Shown: positions 44,122 to 53,212, counted from the stretch's first letter. The stretch: 64,000 bases of DNA from Viridibacterium sediminicola (GCF_039631295.1 NZ_JBDIVE010000009.1:1-64000), one strand, 5' to 3'. Made by a program: numbers and translations. Notes: generated by a model not told the origin, from the letters alone.

Positions 44122-44543
44122 GTCGTCTGCCGCGTGCGGCGTTCCAGATATTCAAAGATCAGCATGCCGGCCAGCATGCTCAGCGCGAAGAGGATTCCCT
44201 TTGCATTGCCAAGCCCGACGAGGACCAGGGCCGGCCCCGGACAGATGCCGGCAATACCCCAGCCGATGCCGAACAGCAGGCAGCCACCGATCAGGCGGGC
44301 ATCGATGTTACGTGTGGGCGGCAGATTGATCGGCTGCTGATCAAAGCTGCGCCCCCGCTTGCGCGCCAGCGCGAAGGCTGGTGCGGCGACCAGAATGGCG
44401 CCGAGCATGACAAAGGCCAGCGAGGGATCCCAGGCGCCGGCCAGGTCCAGAAAGGCGAGCACCTTGGCCGGATCGCTCATGCCCGAGAGGATCAGCCCGC
44501 AAGAGAAGAGCAGGCCCGACAGGAAGGCTATGGTCGTGGGCAT
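44115..44543 (-). CDS. YeeE/YedE-family sulfur transporter half (DUF6691-like)
   Basis: A 142-aa membrane protein with four helices and Cys-containing stretches: FSCGLILSGMSDPAKVLAFLDL near 12-33 and GIGWGIAGICPGPALVLVG near 95-113. YeeE/YedE halves form sulfide/thiosulfate transport channels, with this Cys near the channel centre. The gene starts three bases after the second half (44547-44981). Confidence 0.85.
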   Translation of the reverse strand: MPTTIAFLSGLLFSCGLILSGMSDPAKVLAFLDLAGAWDPSLAFVMLGAILVAAPAFALARKRGRSFDQQPINLPPTRNIDARLIGGCLLFGIGWGIAGICPGPALVLVGLGNAKGILFALSMLAGMLIFEYLERRTRQTTC

Positions 44544-44546
44544 GGT

Positions 44547-44981
44547 TCAGACTCCGATGAGATGACGCAGGACATACGTCGCAGCAAAGCCCGCCGCCAT
44601 GAAGCTCAGTGTGGCCGCCAGCGAACGTGGTGACAGGCGGGCCAGACCACAGACGCCGTGACCACTGGTGCAGCCTGCGCCGTAGCGCGTACCGATGCCG
44701 ACCAGCAGACCGGCGAGCACGATCAGCGCTGCGTCGGTGTCGAGACGGCTCGCTGGCGGCTGCAGGAAAAGTCCATACAGGTTAGGTGCCAGCAGCAGGC
44801 CGGCGAGGAAGGCGATGCGCCACCACAGATCGCCTTCGCGCCTGCGCAGCAGGCCGCCGAGGATGCCGCTGATGCCAGCGATGCGGCCGCTGCCGAGCAC
44901 CAGCAGGGCGGCTGCTGCGCCGATCAGCGCACCGCCGGCTAGCGCACTCCAGGGCGTAAAGGCATGGGTGTCGATCAACAT
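44547..44981 (-). CDS. YeeE/YedE-family sulfur transporter half
   Basis: A 144-aa membrane protein with about four helices. The motif GTRYGAGCTSGHGVCGLARLSPRSLAATLSFMAAG near 100-135 is the family hallmark, with the two Cys residues of the sulfur pathway. Pairs with the DUF6691-like half at 44115-44543 to form a complete transporter; both lie downstream of the ArsR-type gene. Confidence 0.88.
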   Translation of the reverse strand: MLIDTHAFTPWSALAGGALIGAAAALLVLGSGRIAGISGILGGLLRRREGDLWWRIAFLAGLLLAPNLYGLFLQPPASRLDTDAALIVLAGLLVGIGTRYGAGCTSGHGVCGLARLSPRSLAATLSFMAAGFAATYVLRHLIGV

Positions 44982-44983
44982 AT

Positions 44984-45304
44984 TCAGGCTCCGGGAGCAG
45001 GGCAGTACAGCTGGTAGAGCGTGGCGAGGATTTGCAGCACGCGTTGATCAGCGACCGAATAGAAGATGCGCTTGCCATCGCGCCGGGTGTTGACCAGGCC
45101 TTCCGTGCGCAGCACGCCCAGTTGCTGGGAAAGGGTGGGCTGGCGGATGTCGAGCAGTTCTTCAAGCTCGCCCACCGATTTTTCGCCCTGGCTGAGTTGG
45201 CACATCAGCAGCAAGCGGTCGGTATTGGCGAGCACACGCAGCGTGTTGCTGGCCAGGTCGGCGGCCGTGCGCATCTGTTGCATGTCGAGGCTGACTGGAT
45301 TCAT
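44984..45304 (-). CDS. bigR: BigR/SqrR-like ArsR-family sulfur-responsive repressor
   Basis: A 106-aa winged-helix repressor: SVGELEELLDIRQPTLSQQLGVLRTEGLVNTRRDGKRIFYSV. Two cysteines, Cys35 (LLMCQLSQGE) and Cys102 (LYQLYCPAPGA), match the redox pair of BigR/SqrR, which form a disulfide or tetrasulfide link on persulfide exposure and release DNA. It starts the YeeE/TauE operon and divides from the persulfide-hydrolase gene at 45388; a palindromic element lies between. Confidence 0.85.
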   Translation of the reverse strand: MNPVSLDMQQMRTAADLASNTLRVLANTDRLLLMCQLSQGEKSVGELEELLDIRQPTLSQQLGVLRTEGLVNTRRDGKRIFYSVADQRVLQILATLYQLYCPAPGA

Positions 45305-45336
45305 GGTGTTTGCTTGATCAATCTACTTGAAAATAG

Positions 45337-45359
45337 TTTATACGATGATAGTATGTAAA
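45337..45359. promoter_or_regulatory. Candidate BigR operator in the divergent promoter region
   Basis: An imperfect inverted repeat, TTTATAC (45337-45343) and GTATGTAAA (45351-45359), around GATGATA. It lies between the regulator (start 45304) and the divergent persulfide-hydrolase gene (start 45388) and could control both directions. Confidence 0.5.
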
Positions 45360-45387
45360 TCAATAAAGTGTTTTTGAGGCCCGAACC

Positions 45388-46248
45388 ATGAAACCACAAG
45401 TCGAAGCTTTCTACGATGCCCTGACCGGAACCGTCAGTTATGTGGTTTTCGATGCGCCCGGCGGTCATGCGGCAATCATCGATCCGGTATTGGATTTTGA
45501 TGTCAAGTCCGGTCGCAGCAGCACCCGACAGGCCGAGCGCATCATTGGCTTCGTGCGTGCTCAGGCGCTGCAGCTGGATTGGATTATCGAGACCCATGCG
45601 CATGCCGATCATCTCTCTGCCGCGCAGTATCTCAAGCAGCAGCTGGGCGGGCAGATCGCCATTGGTGAACACATCCATCGTGTGCAGACCGTGTTCAAAG
45701 CCTTGTTCAATCTGGAGCCGGCTTTTGCGGTCGATGGCTCGCAGTTCGACCGCTTGTTTGCCGACGGAGAAGAGTTCGCTATCGGCGCGCTGTCTGCACG
45801 CGCGCTGTGGGTGCCTGGCCATACGCCGGCTGACATGGCCTACCTGATCGGCGACGCCTTGTTTGTGGGCGATACCTTGTTCATGCCCGACCTGGGCACC
45901 GCGCGCTGCGATTTTCCCGGCGGCGATGCCCATGCGCTGTTCCGCTCGATCCGCTCTTTGCTAGCGCTGCCACTCACCACGCGCATGTTCATGTGCCACG
46001 ACTATCCGCCCGCCGGGCGCTCTGCGGCCTGGCAGAGCAGTGTCGCCGCGCAGCGCCTGCACAACATCCATGTGCACGACGGCGTTACGGAAGCGCAGTT
46101 CGTGGCCATGCGCGAAGCACGCGACGCCACGCTGGAGGTGCCGGAGCTGATCCTGCCTGCGGTGCAAGTGAATATCCGTGCTGGCGCCTGGCCGCCTGCC
46201 GATGACAACGGCGTGGCTTATCTGCGCCTGCCGCTCAATGTGTTGTGA
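45388..46248 (+). CDS. Persulfide-hydrolase-like MBL-fold protein (Blh/ETHE1-like)
   Basis: A 286-aa metallo-beta-lactamase-fold protein with the ligand motif THAHADHLSAAQYL (about 70-83), FVGDTLFMPDLGTARCDFPGG near 150-170 and FMCHDYP near 203. It matches the Blh/ETHE1 type that removes sulfide-derived persulfides; no rhodanese domain is attached. Divergent from the BigR-like repressor and first in a three-gene run (with DUF2892 and an AhpD-like protein). It is the likely core of the BigR regulon here. Confidence 0.85.
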   Translation: MKPQVEAFYDALTGTVSYVVFDAPGGHAAIIDPVLDFDVKSGRSSTRQAERIIGFVRAQALQLDWIIETHAHADHLSAAQYLKQQLGGQIAIGEHIHRVQTVFKALFNLEPAFAVDGSQFDRLFADGEEFAIGALSARALWVPGHTPADMAYLIGDALFVGDTLFMPDLGTARCDFPGGDAHALFRSIRSLLALPLTTRMFMCHDYPPAGRSAAWQSSVAAQRLHNIHVHDGVTEAQFVAMREARDATLEVPELILPAVQVNIRAGAWPPADDNGVAYLRLPLNVL

Positions 46249-46271
46249 GTTTCTTGTTCGAGGAGTGAATC

Positions 46272-46460
46272 ATGAAAAGCAATGTCGGTGGTATTGATCG
46301 CATCTTGCGCATCGTCGTGGGTGCTTTGTTGATTGCAGGCGCGCTGTCGGGGCTTATCGGCGCCTGGGGCTGGCTGGGTCTGGTGCTGGTTGCGACCGGC
46401 GTGTTCCGCTTCTGTCCGGCCTATCTGCCGTTTGGTTTGAGTAGCTGCGCGCGCAAGTAA
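46272..46460 (+). CDS. Small inner-membrane protein, DUF2892 family
   Basis: A 62-aa protein beginning MKSNVGGIDRILRIVVGALLIAG, with two helices and a terminal FRFCPAYLPFGLSSC. DUF2892 proteins (as in the YgaP C-terminal part) sit beside rhodanese or sulfur enzymes; the conserved Cys pair FCPAY/SSC may bind sulfur species. Located 23 bases after the persulfide-hydrolase gene. Confidence 0.85.
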   Translation: MKSNVGGIDRILRIVVGALLIAGALSGLIGAWGWLGLVLVATGVFRFCPAYLPFGLSSCARK

Positions 46461-46478
46461 GCGCAAACTTTCCGGAGT

Positions 46479-46847
46479 ATGAACATGAGTACGAATACGA
46501 GTTATCGCGAGCTGACGCAATCGATCAGTCGCAATCTGACACCGCTGCGCAATGACACGCCGGCGGTGATGAAGGCGTTTCAGGAATTGGGTAAGGCCGC
46601 CAGTGCGGAAGGCGCGCTGGACAAGAAGAGCAAGGAGCTGATCGCGCTCGCGCTCGGGGTGGCGGCGCGCTGTGATGGCTGCATCGGCTTTCACACGCAG
46701 GCGCTGGTGCGCCTGGGCGTCAGCCGTGCGGAGCTGGAAGAGACCCTGGGCATGGCCGTGTACATGGGTGGCGGTCCGTCGCTCATGTACTCGGCCAATG
46801 CCCTGGCCGCCTTCGAGGAGTTCAGCGGCGCGACGGCCGCTGCCTGA
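46479..46847 (+). CDS. Carboxymuconolactone decarboxylase-family (AhpD-like) protein
   Basis: A 122-aa helical protein with the peroxidatic motif ARCDGCIGFHTQALVRLG (CxxC plus His, about 65-82) and the family stretch KELIALALGVAARC. AhpD-like proteins act as thiol peroxidases or disulfide reductases. As the last gene of the sulfur operon it might reduce persulfide-derived disulfides. The real start is likely MSTNTSYRELTQ three codons downstream of 46479. Confidence 0.8.
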   Translation: MNMSTNTSYRELTQSISRNLTPLRNDTPAVMKAFQELGKAASAEGALDKKSKELIALALGVAARCDGCIGFHTQALVRLGVSRAELEETLGMAVYMGGGPSLMYSANALAAFEEFSGATAAA

Positions 46848-46853
46848 CAAGAC

Positions 46854-47582
46854 TCAGTGTTGCAGGATCTTGGAGAGGAACTGCTGCGCACGTTCCGAGT
46901 GCGGCTTGCCGAAGAAGTCGTCCTTGGCTGCATCTTCAACGATCTTGCCCTGATCCATGAACACCACGCGATGGGCCACCTTGCGCGCAAAGCCCATTTC
47001 GTGGGTCACCACCATCATGGTCATGCCTTCCTGGGCCAGCTCGACCATGACATCGAGCACTTCGTTGATCATCTCGGGGTCGAGTGCTGAAGTCGGCTCG
47101 TCGAACAGCATGCAGATCGGATCCATCGACAGCGCACGGGCAATCGCCACGCGTTGTTGCTGACCGCCGGAGAGCTCGCCCGGGTACTTGTTGGCGTGTG
47201 CCTTGAGGCCGACGCGATCGAGCAGCTTGAGGCCCTTGTCGGCCGATTCTTCGCGGCCGCGCGCCAGCACCTTCATCTGTGCGATGCACAGATTGTCGAT
47301 GATGCTCATGTGCGGGAACAGCTCGAAATGCTGGAACACCATGCCGACATGCGCGCGCAGTTGCGGCAGGTTGGTCTTGGGGTCATGCACGCTGGTGCCG
47401 CGCACCAGGATCTTGCCTTTTTGAATCGGCTCCAGGCCGTTGACGGTCTTGATCAGGGTGGATTTGCCTGAGCCCGAGGGGCCGCAGACGACGACAACTT
47501 CACCCTTGCTGATTTGCGTCGTGCAGTCGGTGAGGACCTGGAATTTTCCATACCACTTGGAGACGTCTTTGATTTCGATCAT
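46854..47582 (-). CDS. gltL: Glutamate/aspartate ABC transporter ATP-binding protein GltL
   Basis: A 242-aa ATPase with Walker A GPSGSGKS (about 34-41), signature LSGGQQQRVAIARAL, Walker B ICMLFDEPTSALDPEMINEV and switch VVTHEMGFAR. It is the distal gene of the glutamate importer and starts 18 bases after gltK. Confidence 0.92.
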   Translation of the reverse strand: MIEIKDVSKWYGKFQVLTDCTTQISKGEVVVVCGPSGSGKSTLIKTVNGLEPIQKGKILVRGTSVHDPKTNLPQLRAHVGMVFQHFELFPHMSIIDNLCIAQMKVLARGREESADKGLKLLDRVGLKAHANKYPGELSGGQQQRVAIARALSMDPICMLFDEPTSALDPEMINEVLDVMVELAQEGMTMMVVTHEMGFARKVAHRVVFMDQGKIVEDAAKDDFFGKPHSERAQQFLSKILQH

Positions 47583-47600
47583 GGGGATATCCAGTGCTGA

Positions 47601-48263
47601 TTAGCGGATGATTGCAATACGCTTCTGCAGGCGCTTGACGATGGTCGATAGCGAAAAGCAGATGATGAAATAAACGATGGCCGCAAAGGCGTACATCTCG
47701 ACAGGACGGTTGAAGGTCTTGCCGGTGACTTCCGCCGCGTGCAGCAGGTCAGAGGCGCCGATGGCATAGACCAGCGAGGTGTCCTGAAACAGCACAATGG
47801 TCTGCGTGAGCAGGATCGGCAACATGTTGCGGAAGGCCTGCGGCAGGATCACGTTGCCCATCACCGTGCGGTAATCCATGCCCAGCGCATAGCCGGCATT
47901 GATCTGCCCCTTCGGAATGCTCTGGATGCCGGCGCGGATGATTTCACAGTAGAACGCCGCTTCGAACAGCGTGAAGGTGATCATCGCCGATTTCTCGGCG
48001 CCCATGCGCACACCGAAAATGATCGGGATGAGCAGGAAGCACCACAGGATCACCATCAGCAGCGGGATCGAGCGCAGGGTATCGACATAGATCGCGGCTG
48101 CCCGCGACAGGAACTTGCCGCCCGACAGGCGCGCGAGCGCCAGCAGGGTACCGAGCCCGATGCCACCGATCATGGCGGTGAGGGTGAGGGTTAAGCTGAA
48201 CAGAAAGCCTTGCCAGATGAAGGGCAGGCTCTGTGGAATGACACTGAAGTCGAACTGATGCAT
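47601..48263 (-). CDS. gltK: Glutamate/aspartate ABC transporter permease GltK
   Basis: A 220-aa membrane protein of the HisM family with GFLFSLTLTLTAMIGGIGLGT, LRSIPLLMVILWCFL and the EAA loop FEAAFYCEIIRAGIQSI followed by VILPQAFRNMLPILLTQ. It forms the glutamate channel together with GltJ. Confidence 0.92.
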   Translation of the reverse strand: MHQFDFSVIPQSLPFIWQGFLFSLTLTLTAMIGGIGLGTLLALARLSGGKFLSRAAAIYVDTLRSIPLLMVILWCFLLIPIIFGVRMGAEKSAMITFTLFEAAFYCEIIRAGIQSIPKGQINAGYALGMDYRTVMGNVILPQAFRNMLPILLTQTIVLFQDTSLVYAIGASDLLHAAEVTGKTFNRPVEMYAFAAIVYFIICFSLSTIVKRLQKRIAIIR

Positions 48264-48281
48264 GGTGCGAGGTTCCTTGGC

Positions 48282-49019
48282 TCAGTGGGCAATGATCAGG
48301 CCAGGCACTCGCGTGCGGCTTTCAATGAAACGCATCAGGCGATTGGCTGCCATGGCGCAGATGAAGTACAGCAAGGTCGCTGCGGCCAGGGTTTCAATCA
48401 CTTGACCACCGGTTTCCTCGACCATCTGGCGAGAGACGAAGGTCAGGTCCCAGACGCCAATGGCGAAGGCGACCGAGGAATTCTTGAAGGTATTCATGAA
48501 TTCGGAGGTCAGCGGCGGAATGATGATGCGGAAGGCCATCGGCAGGATGACGTAGCGGAAGGTCTGCGGCAGGGTGAAACCCAGTGCCAGACCGGCGTTA
48601 CGCTGCCCGCGCGAGAGGCTCTGGATGCCGGCGCGCACCTGTTCGGCAACACGTGCCGAGGTGAACAGGCCCAGTGCAATCGAGGCGGTCAGGAATTCCT
48701 TGAACGGCATGTCTTGCTTGACCCACATCGCCAGATCCTGGGGCAGGAATTCGGGCAAGACGAAGAACCAGACGAAAAGTTGCACCAAAATGGGGACGTT
48801 TCGGAAGGTCTCCACCCAAGCGGTGCCAATCAGGACCAGGCGACGGTCCGGGACGGTGCGTAGCGTCCCCATGATGCTGCCCATGACCAGGGCGATGACC
48901 CAGGCGGTCAGCGATACGGCAACAGTCCAGCCCAGGCCGATCAACATCCACTGCAGGAATGTTTCGTCGCTGGAGGAGACCTGCTGCAAAAAGATTCCCC
49001 AGTTCCAGTGGTAATTCAA
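48282..49019 (-). CDS. gltJ: Glutamate/aspartate ABC transporter permease GltJ
   Basis: A 245-aa HisM-family permease starting MNYHWNWGIFLQQVSSSDETFLQ. Motifs LVQLFVWFFVLPE, TSARVAEQVRAGIQSLSRGQRNAGLALGFTLPQTFRYVILP are typical. It pairs with GltK 18 bases downstream. Confidence 0.92.
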   Translation of the reverse strand: MNYHWNWGIFLQQVSSSDETFLQWMLIGLGWTVAVSLTAWVIALVMGSIMGTLRTVPDRRLVLIGTAWVETFRNVPILVQLFVWFFVLPEFLPQDLAMWVKQDMPFKEFLTASIALGLFTSARVAEQVRAGIQSLSRGQRNAGLALGFTLPQTFRYVILPMAFRIIIPPLTSEFMNTFKNSSVAFAIGVWDLTFVSRQMVEETGGQVIETLAAATLLYFICAMAANRLMRFIESRTRVPGLIIAH

Positions 49020-49041
49020 AGTGTGCTCCCTGTGTGTAAAT

Positions 49042-49110
49042 GGCCCCGGCGCAGCAGCGGTCGGGGCCTTGTCTCAGATATCAGCTGGCGCAGCAAGACT
49101 TGCGCCAGCT
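49042..49110 (-). terminator. Two stem-loops between gltI and gltJ
   Basis: Arms GGCCCCG (49042-49048) and CGGGGCC (49062-49068) form one hairpin; AGCTGGCGCA (49083-49092) and TGCGCCAGCT (49101-49110) form a second. Both lie in the gltI-gltJ intergenic gap and neither is followed by a strong T run on the minus strand. Such structures commonly limit transcription past a binding-protein gene and set a high binding-protein to permease ratio. Confidence 0.55.
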
Positions 49111-49119
49111 TCACTGTTT

Positions 49120-50022
49120 TTACTTCTTGTAGGCTTCTACAGGGTTGTCGTTCGGATTGGCGATGGCGTTCTTGAGTGCATCGCTCATCGCGAAGTTGAG
49201 GCTGACATTCTTCGGCGGAATCGGCGAAGTGAACCACTTGGCGTAGAGCTTGTTGATCTCGCCGGACTTCATCAGACCCTTGACGGTGTCATCGACCAGC
49301 GCCTTGAATTGCGGGTCGTCCTTGCGCAGCATGATGGCGATCGGTTCGGTCGACAGGGCCGGACCGACGATGGCGTACTGTGCTGCGTTCTGCGAGTTGG
49401 CGATCAGGCTGGCGAGCAGGTTGTCGTCCATCACGAAGGCCACGGCGCGGTCGCTTTCAAGCAGCAGGAAGGAGTCGGCGTGGTCCTTGCCGTAGACTTC
49501 CTTGAAGTCGATGCTCTTGCCCTTTTCGTGTGCACGCATCAGCGCCACGCTGGTGGTGCCGGTGGTGGTGGCAACCGGCTTGCCGCCCAGTTGGTCCAGA
49601 TCGGTGATGCCCGAGGCCTTCTTGACGGCCATGCGCACATTGGTCACGAAGGTCGTCGGCGCGAAGGCCACTTGCTTCTGGCGGTCAGCGCTGTTGGTCG
49701 TCGAACCGCATTCGAGATCGACCGTGCCATTGACCACCAGGGGAATGCGGTTTTGCGAAGTCACTGCTTGTTCTGCAACCTTCAGGCCGGGCAGCTTGAG
49801 CTTGGCCTTGACGGCGTCGACGATCTTGTAACAGATATCGATGTGGTAGCCGATGACCTTCTGGTTGGCGTCGAGATAGGACAAGGGGCCCGAGGATTCA
49901 CGGATACCCAGGGTGATGCTCCCGGTGTCCTTCACCTTCTTCAGCGTGCCGTCGATTTCCTGCGCCTGACTGACTTGAGCGATAGAAGACAACACTGCTG
50001 CGACCAACAAAAGTTTTTTCAT
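49120..50022 (-). CDS. gltI: Glutamate/aspartate-binding periplasmic protein GltI
   Basis: A 300-aa binding protein with a signal peptide (about 1-20, SSIAQVSQAQ). The family-3 plan is visible: DTGSITLGIRESSGPLSYLDANQKVIGYHIDICYKIV, TVDLECGSTTNSADRQKQVAFAPTTF (with the GSTTN motif of glutamate binders) and KGKSIDFKEVYGKDHADSF. Start 50022 (MKKLLLVAAVL) has AGGAG 9 bases upstream. First gene of the gltIJKL operon. Confidence 0.92.
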   Translation of the reverse strand: MKKLLLVAAVLSSIAQVSQAQEIDGTLKKVKDTGSITLGIRESSGPLSYLDANQKVIGYHIDICYKIVDAVKAKLKLPGLKVAEQAVTSQNRIPLVVNGTVDLECGSTTNSADRQKQVAFAPTTFVTNVRMAVKKASGITDLDQLGGKPVATTTGTTSVALMRAHEKGKSIDFKEVYGKDHADSFLLLESDRAVAFVMDDNLLASLIANSQNAAQYAIVGPALSTEPIAIMLRKDDPQFKALVDDTVKGLMKSGEINKLYAKWFTSPIPPKNVSLNFAMSDALKNAIANPNDNPVEAYKK

Positions 50023-50146
50023 CGTTTGATTCTCCTGAACACGTTCGGCGAACGCCGAGACAGACTGAAAATACACGCAATAACTGCGCCAGGCAGTTGT
50101 GGAAAACCACGTTGCATGATCTGGATCAAAAGGCTTGATGTGCAGA

Positions 50147-51955
50147 TCAGTTTTCCTGCTGGGGTTCTTGCTGTTGCAGTGCCCACATGCTGGCGTAAAT
50201 ACCGCATTGTGTCAGCAGTTCGCTGTGCGTGCCGCGTTCGGCGACGCGCCCCTGATCCATCACGATGATCATGTCGGCGTTCATGATGGTCGACAGGCGA
50301 TGCGCGATGACCAGGGCGGTGCGTCCGCGTGCGGCGGCTTCCAGTTGTGACTGGATGGCTTTTTCGGTTTGCGAGTCGAGTGCCGAGGTGGCCTCGTCAA
50401 AGATCAGGATAGGCGGATCCTTGAGCAGGGCGCGGGCAATCGCGACACGTTGCTTTTCGCCGCCGGAGAGCTTGAGGCCGCGCTCGCCGACGCGTGTTTC
50501 ATAGCCATCGGGCAGGCGTTCGATGAACTCGTGCAGCTGCGCTGCGCGCGCTGCGGCGAGTACTTCCTCGGCGCTGGCATCCGGGCGGCCATACTGGATG
50601 TTGTAGTGGATGCTGTCGTTGAACAGCACCGTGTCCTGCGGCACGATGCCGATCGCGCGGCGCAGGCTCTTCTGCGTGAACTGACGCAGATCCGTGCCGT
50701 TCAAAGTGATGCGCCCGGTGCTGACATCGTAGAAGCGGAACAGCAGGCGCGAGAGCGTGGATTTTCCTGCACCAGAATGACCAACAACGGCCACCGTGGT
50801 GCCTGGCGCAACTTCCAGTGAGACATCTTCGAGCACCGGTCGGCGCGCGTCGTAGGCAAAGCCCACTTGCTCGAAGCGCAGCGTCACCGGCCCCGGCTGC
50901 AGGGGCAGCGCATCAGGCGCGTCCTCGACTTCGCGCTGGGTGCGCAGCAGGCCGAACATGCGTTCGATGTCGGTCAGCGCCTGGCGGATCTCGCGATACA
51001 GCACGCCGAGAAAATTCAGCGGGATGTAGAGCTGGATCAGGAAGGCATTGACCAGCACGATGTCGCCCAGGGTCATCTGTCCGTCGGCCACACCTGCCGC
51101 GGCGCGCCACATCATCACCGTGACGCCGGCGGCGATGATCAGCGACTGGCCCAGATTGAGCACCGACAGCGAGTACTGGTTGCGCACCTGGGCCTGCATC
51201 CAGGCGTGCATGTGCTCGTCGTAGCGGCGCATCTCGTAGGCTTCATTGCTGAAGTATTTGACCGTCTCGTAGTTGAGCAGGCTGTCGATGGCACGCGCGT
51301 TGGCGGCCGAATCGAGCTCGTTGGCCTGGCGGCGCAGCACGCTGCGCCAGTTGGTGACGCTGATCGTGAAGCCGACGTAGAGCAGCAGGGTGGCGATGGT
51401 GATCAGCGCAAAGCTGATGTCGTACTTGTGGATCATGATGCCCAGCACCAGGGCGATCTCGATGATGATCGGCAGGATGCTGTAGATCGCGTAGCTGATC
51501 AGCGAGCCGATCGAGCGGGTGCCGCGCTCGATGTCCCGCGTCAGGCCGCCGGTCTGGCGTTCGAGATGGAAGCGCAGCGACAGCGCATGCAGATGCTCGA
51601 AGACTTCCAGCGCAATGCTGCGCACCGCTTGCTGGGTGACGCGTGCGAAGAGGATCTCGCGCAACTCGGTGCAGGCTGAAGTGGCAAAGCGCAGCGCACC
51701 ATAGGCCAGCAGCAGGGCCGCCGGTACAACAATCAATGCTTGCGCCGGGGTGATGCTCAGCGCGTCGATGATTTGCTTGAACACCAGCGGCACGGCCACA
51801 TTGGCCAGCTTGGCGCCGACCAGACAGACCAGGGCCAGGGCCACGCGGCCACGCCAGCGCAGAACATAGGGCAGCAAGGCGCGGATGGTGCGCCAGCCCT
51901 GTACTTCGTCCGCGCCTGCAGGTTGCGGCAGCGGCAAGGAAGAGGCGCGGCGCAT
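50147..51955 (-). CDS. ABC exporter, ATM1/MsbA-like, permease-ATPase fusion
   Basis: A 602-aa half-transporter: six helices (about 40-330) followed by an ATPase with Walker A GHSGAGKS near 408-415, signature LKLSGGEKQRVAIARALLKDPPIL and Walker B ILIFDEATSALD. The ATM1-like features (RQANELDSAANARAIDSLLNYETVKYFSNE) suggest export of glutathione- or metal-linked molecules. Start 51955 (MRRASSLPLPQP) is one base after the ccmI stop, hence likely co-transcribed with the cytochrome maturation operon. Confidence 0.85.
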   Translation of the reverse strand: MRRASSLPLPQPAGADEVQGWRTIRALLPYVLRWRGRVALALVCLVGAKLANVAVPLVFKQIIDALSITPAQALIVVPAALLLAYGALRFATSACTELREILFARVTQQAVRSIALEVFEHLHALSLRFHLERQTGGLTRDIERGTRSIGSLISYAIYSILPIIIEIALVLGIMIHKYDISFALITIATLLLYVGFTISVTNWRSVLRRQANELDSAANARAIDSLLNYETVKYFSNEAYEMRRYDEHMHAWMQAQVRNQYSLSVLNLGQSLIIAAGVTVMMWRAAAGVADGQMTLGDIVLVNAFLIQLYIPLNFLGVLYREIRQALTDIERMFGLLRTQREVEDAPDALPLQPGPVTLRFEQVGFAYDARRPVLEDVSLEVAPGTTVAVVGHSGAGKSTLSRLLFRFYDVSTGRITLNGTDLRQFTQKSLRRAIGIVPQDTVLFNDSIHYNIQYGRPDASAEEVLAAARAAQLHEFIERLPDGYETRVGERGLKLSGGEKQRVAIARALLKDPPILIFDEATSALDSQTEKAIQSQLEAAARGRTALVIAHRLSTIMNADMIIVMDQGRVAERGTHSELLTQCGIYASMWALQQQEPQQEN

Positions 51956-51956
51956 G

Positions 51957-53210
51957 CTACTTCTTGACGACTTCGGAGATCTCGATCCGCAGCGGCTGTT
52001 GCGCTGAAGCCTCGACGGCCGCAGAGAGTCCCTGCAGATCACCGTCTTGCGCCATCGGGCTGTTGTGCTTGGAGATGCGCGCACCGACGATGATTTTGTC
52101 ATGCGGCGCAACCTGGCTGATCATTGCCTGCGCCGTCGAGAAGTCAAATTCCAGCGGCAGCTCGCTGGCCTTGAAGCGCATGCCGGCGACCGGCGCTCCG
52201 CCAGCGGCCGGGCGCGCAAACAGGAACAGGCTGTCGTCCGGCGAGACCTTTCCACGCAGGGCTGCGGCGAGTGTGACCTGGCCTTTGAGCGTCAGCGCTG
52301 GCGCTTGATTCGCCGCTGCTTGTGGGCGGGCGGCGCTTGCGTCGGTGCTTGTCTTGGCTGCGGGGTCGGCTGTAGCGGGCAATCCGGCATGGCTGCGCGC
52401 TTCCTGCAGCATCGATTGCACCGACTGGCCGAACTCGCTGTCCGCCGGCACCAAGGCGGCAATCTTCTGCCAGTGTTTGATGGCAGTCTTGAAGTCCTTG
52501 CGGTCGAAGGCGACGGTGCCGGCCAGTGCCAGCGCCTTGATGTTCTGCGGGTCGAGCTTGAGCGCCTTGTTGATTAGCTCTTCCGGCTTGCCGGCGAGGC
52601 TGCGTCCTTGCGCAGCGGCCAGCGCATCGGCCCAATCTGCATAGGTTTGGGCATCCGGGCGTTTGCTGGCGAGCAGGGCGAAGCTCTTCTCGGCATCGGC
52701 AAAGCGTCCCAGCACCATGTAGGAGCGGCCGAGCATCAGCAGGCCTTCCAGATCGTCCGGGTTGGCGGCGACGCGTTCAGCCAGCTTGCCCAGCATGGCA
52801 TCGATCTGCGCGGGCGTGACGTGCTGTGCCGACTCATCGACCGCTTGCTCGGGATGCAGCCCCGCCGGATTGCCGATCCACACATAGAGGCCGACCGCGC
52901 TGAGCGGCAGCACGAGCGCTAGCGCAATCGCCCAGGCGCGGCGCGGACCTGCGCTGCGGGCGGCTTCGGGAGCGCTCGATTCCTCGAGCGCACGGCGTTC
53001 AAGCTCGGCCAGGGTTTCCGCATGGCGCGCGGCGTCGATGCTGCCGGCAGCGAGTTCTGCATCAAGCTCTTTGCGCTGTTCGCGCAGGATTTTCAGCGCC
53101 GGGCTTTCGCTATTGTCGCTGGTCTCAGGGCGTGCGCGCAGCAAGGGCCACAGCAGGATCGCCGTCACTGCGCAGAGCAAGATGGCGGCGAGAATCAGGA
53201 ATGCGCTCAT
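51957..53210 (-). CDS. ccmI: Cytochrome c maturation protein CcmI
   Basis: A 417-aa protein with two N-terminal helices (about 4-24 and 95-115) and a periplasmic TPR domain (NPDDLEGLLMLGRSYMVLGRFADAEKSFALLASKRPDAQTYADWADALAAAQG, with further repeats to about 285) and a C-terminal beta domain. CcmI presents apocytochrome c to CcmF/CcmH. Start 53210 (MSAFLILAAILLC) is chosen because 53363 is upstream of the membrane start. It is near the end of the maturation operon. Confidence 0.88.
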   Translation of the reverse strand: MSAFLILAAILLCAVTAILLWPLLRARPETSDNSESPALKILREQRKELDAELAAGSIDAARHAETLAELERRALEESSAPEAARSAGPRRAWAIALALVLPLSAVGLYVWIGNPAGLHPEQAVDESAQHVTPAQIDAMLGKLAERVAANPDDLEGLLMLGRSYMVLGRFADAEKSFALLASKRPDAQTYADWADALAAAQGRSLAGKPEELINKALKLDPQNIKALALAGTVAFDRKDFKTAIKHWQKIAALVPADSEFGQSVQSMLQEARSHAGLPATADPAAKTSTDASAARPQAAANQAPALTLKGQVTLAAALRGKVSPDDSLFLFARPAAGGAPVAGMRFKASELPLEFDFSTAQAMISQVAPHDKIIVGARISKHNSPMAQDGDLQGLSAAVEASAQQPLRIEISEVVKK

Positions 53211-53212
53211 GC

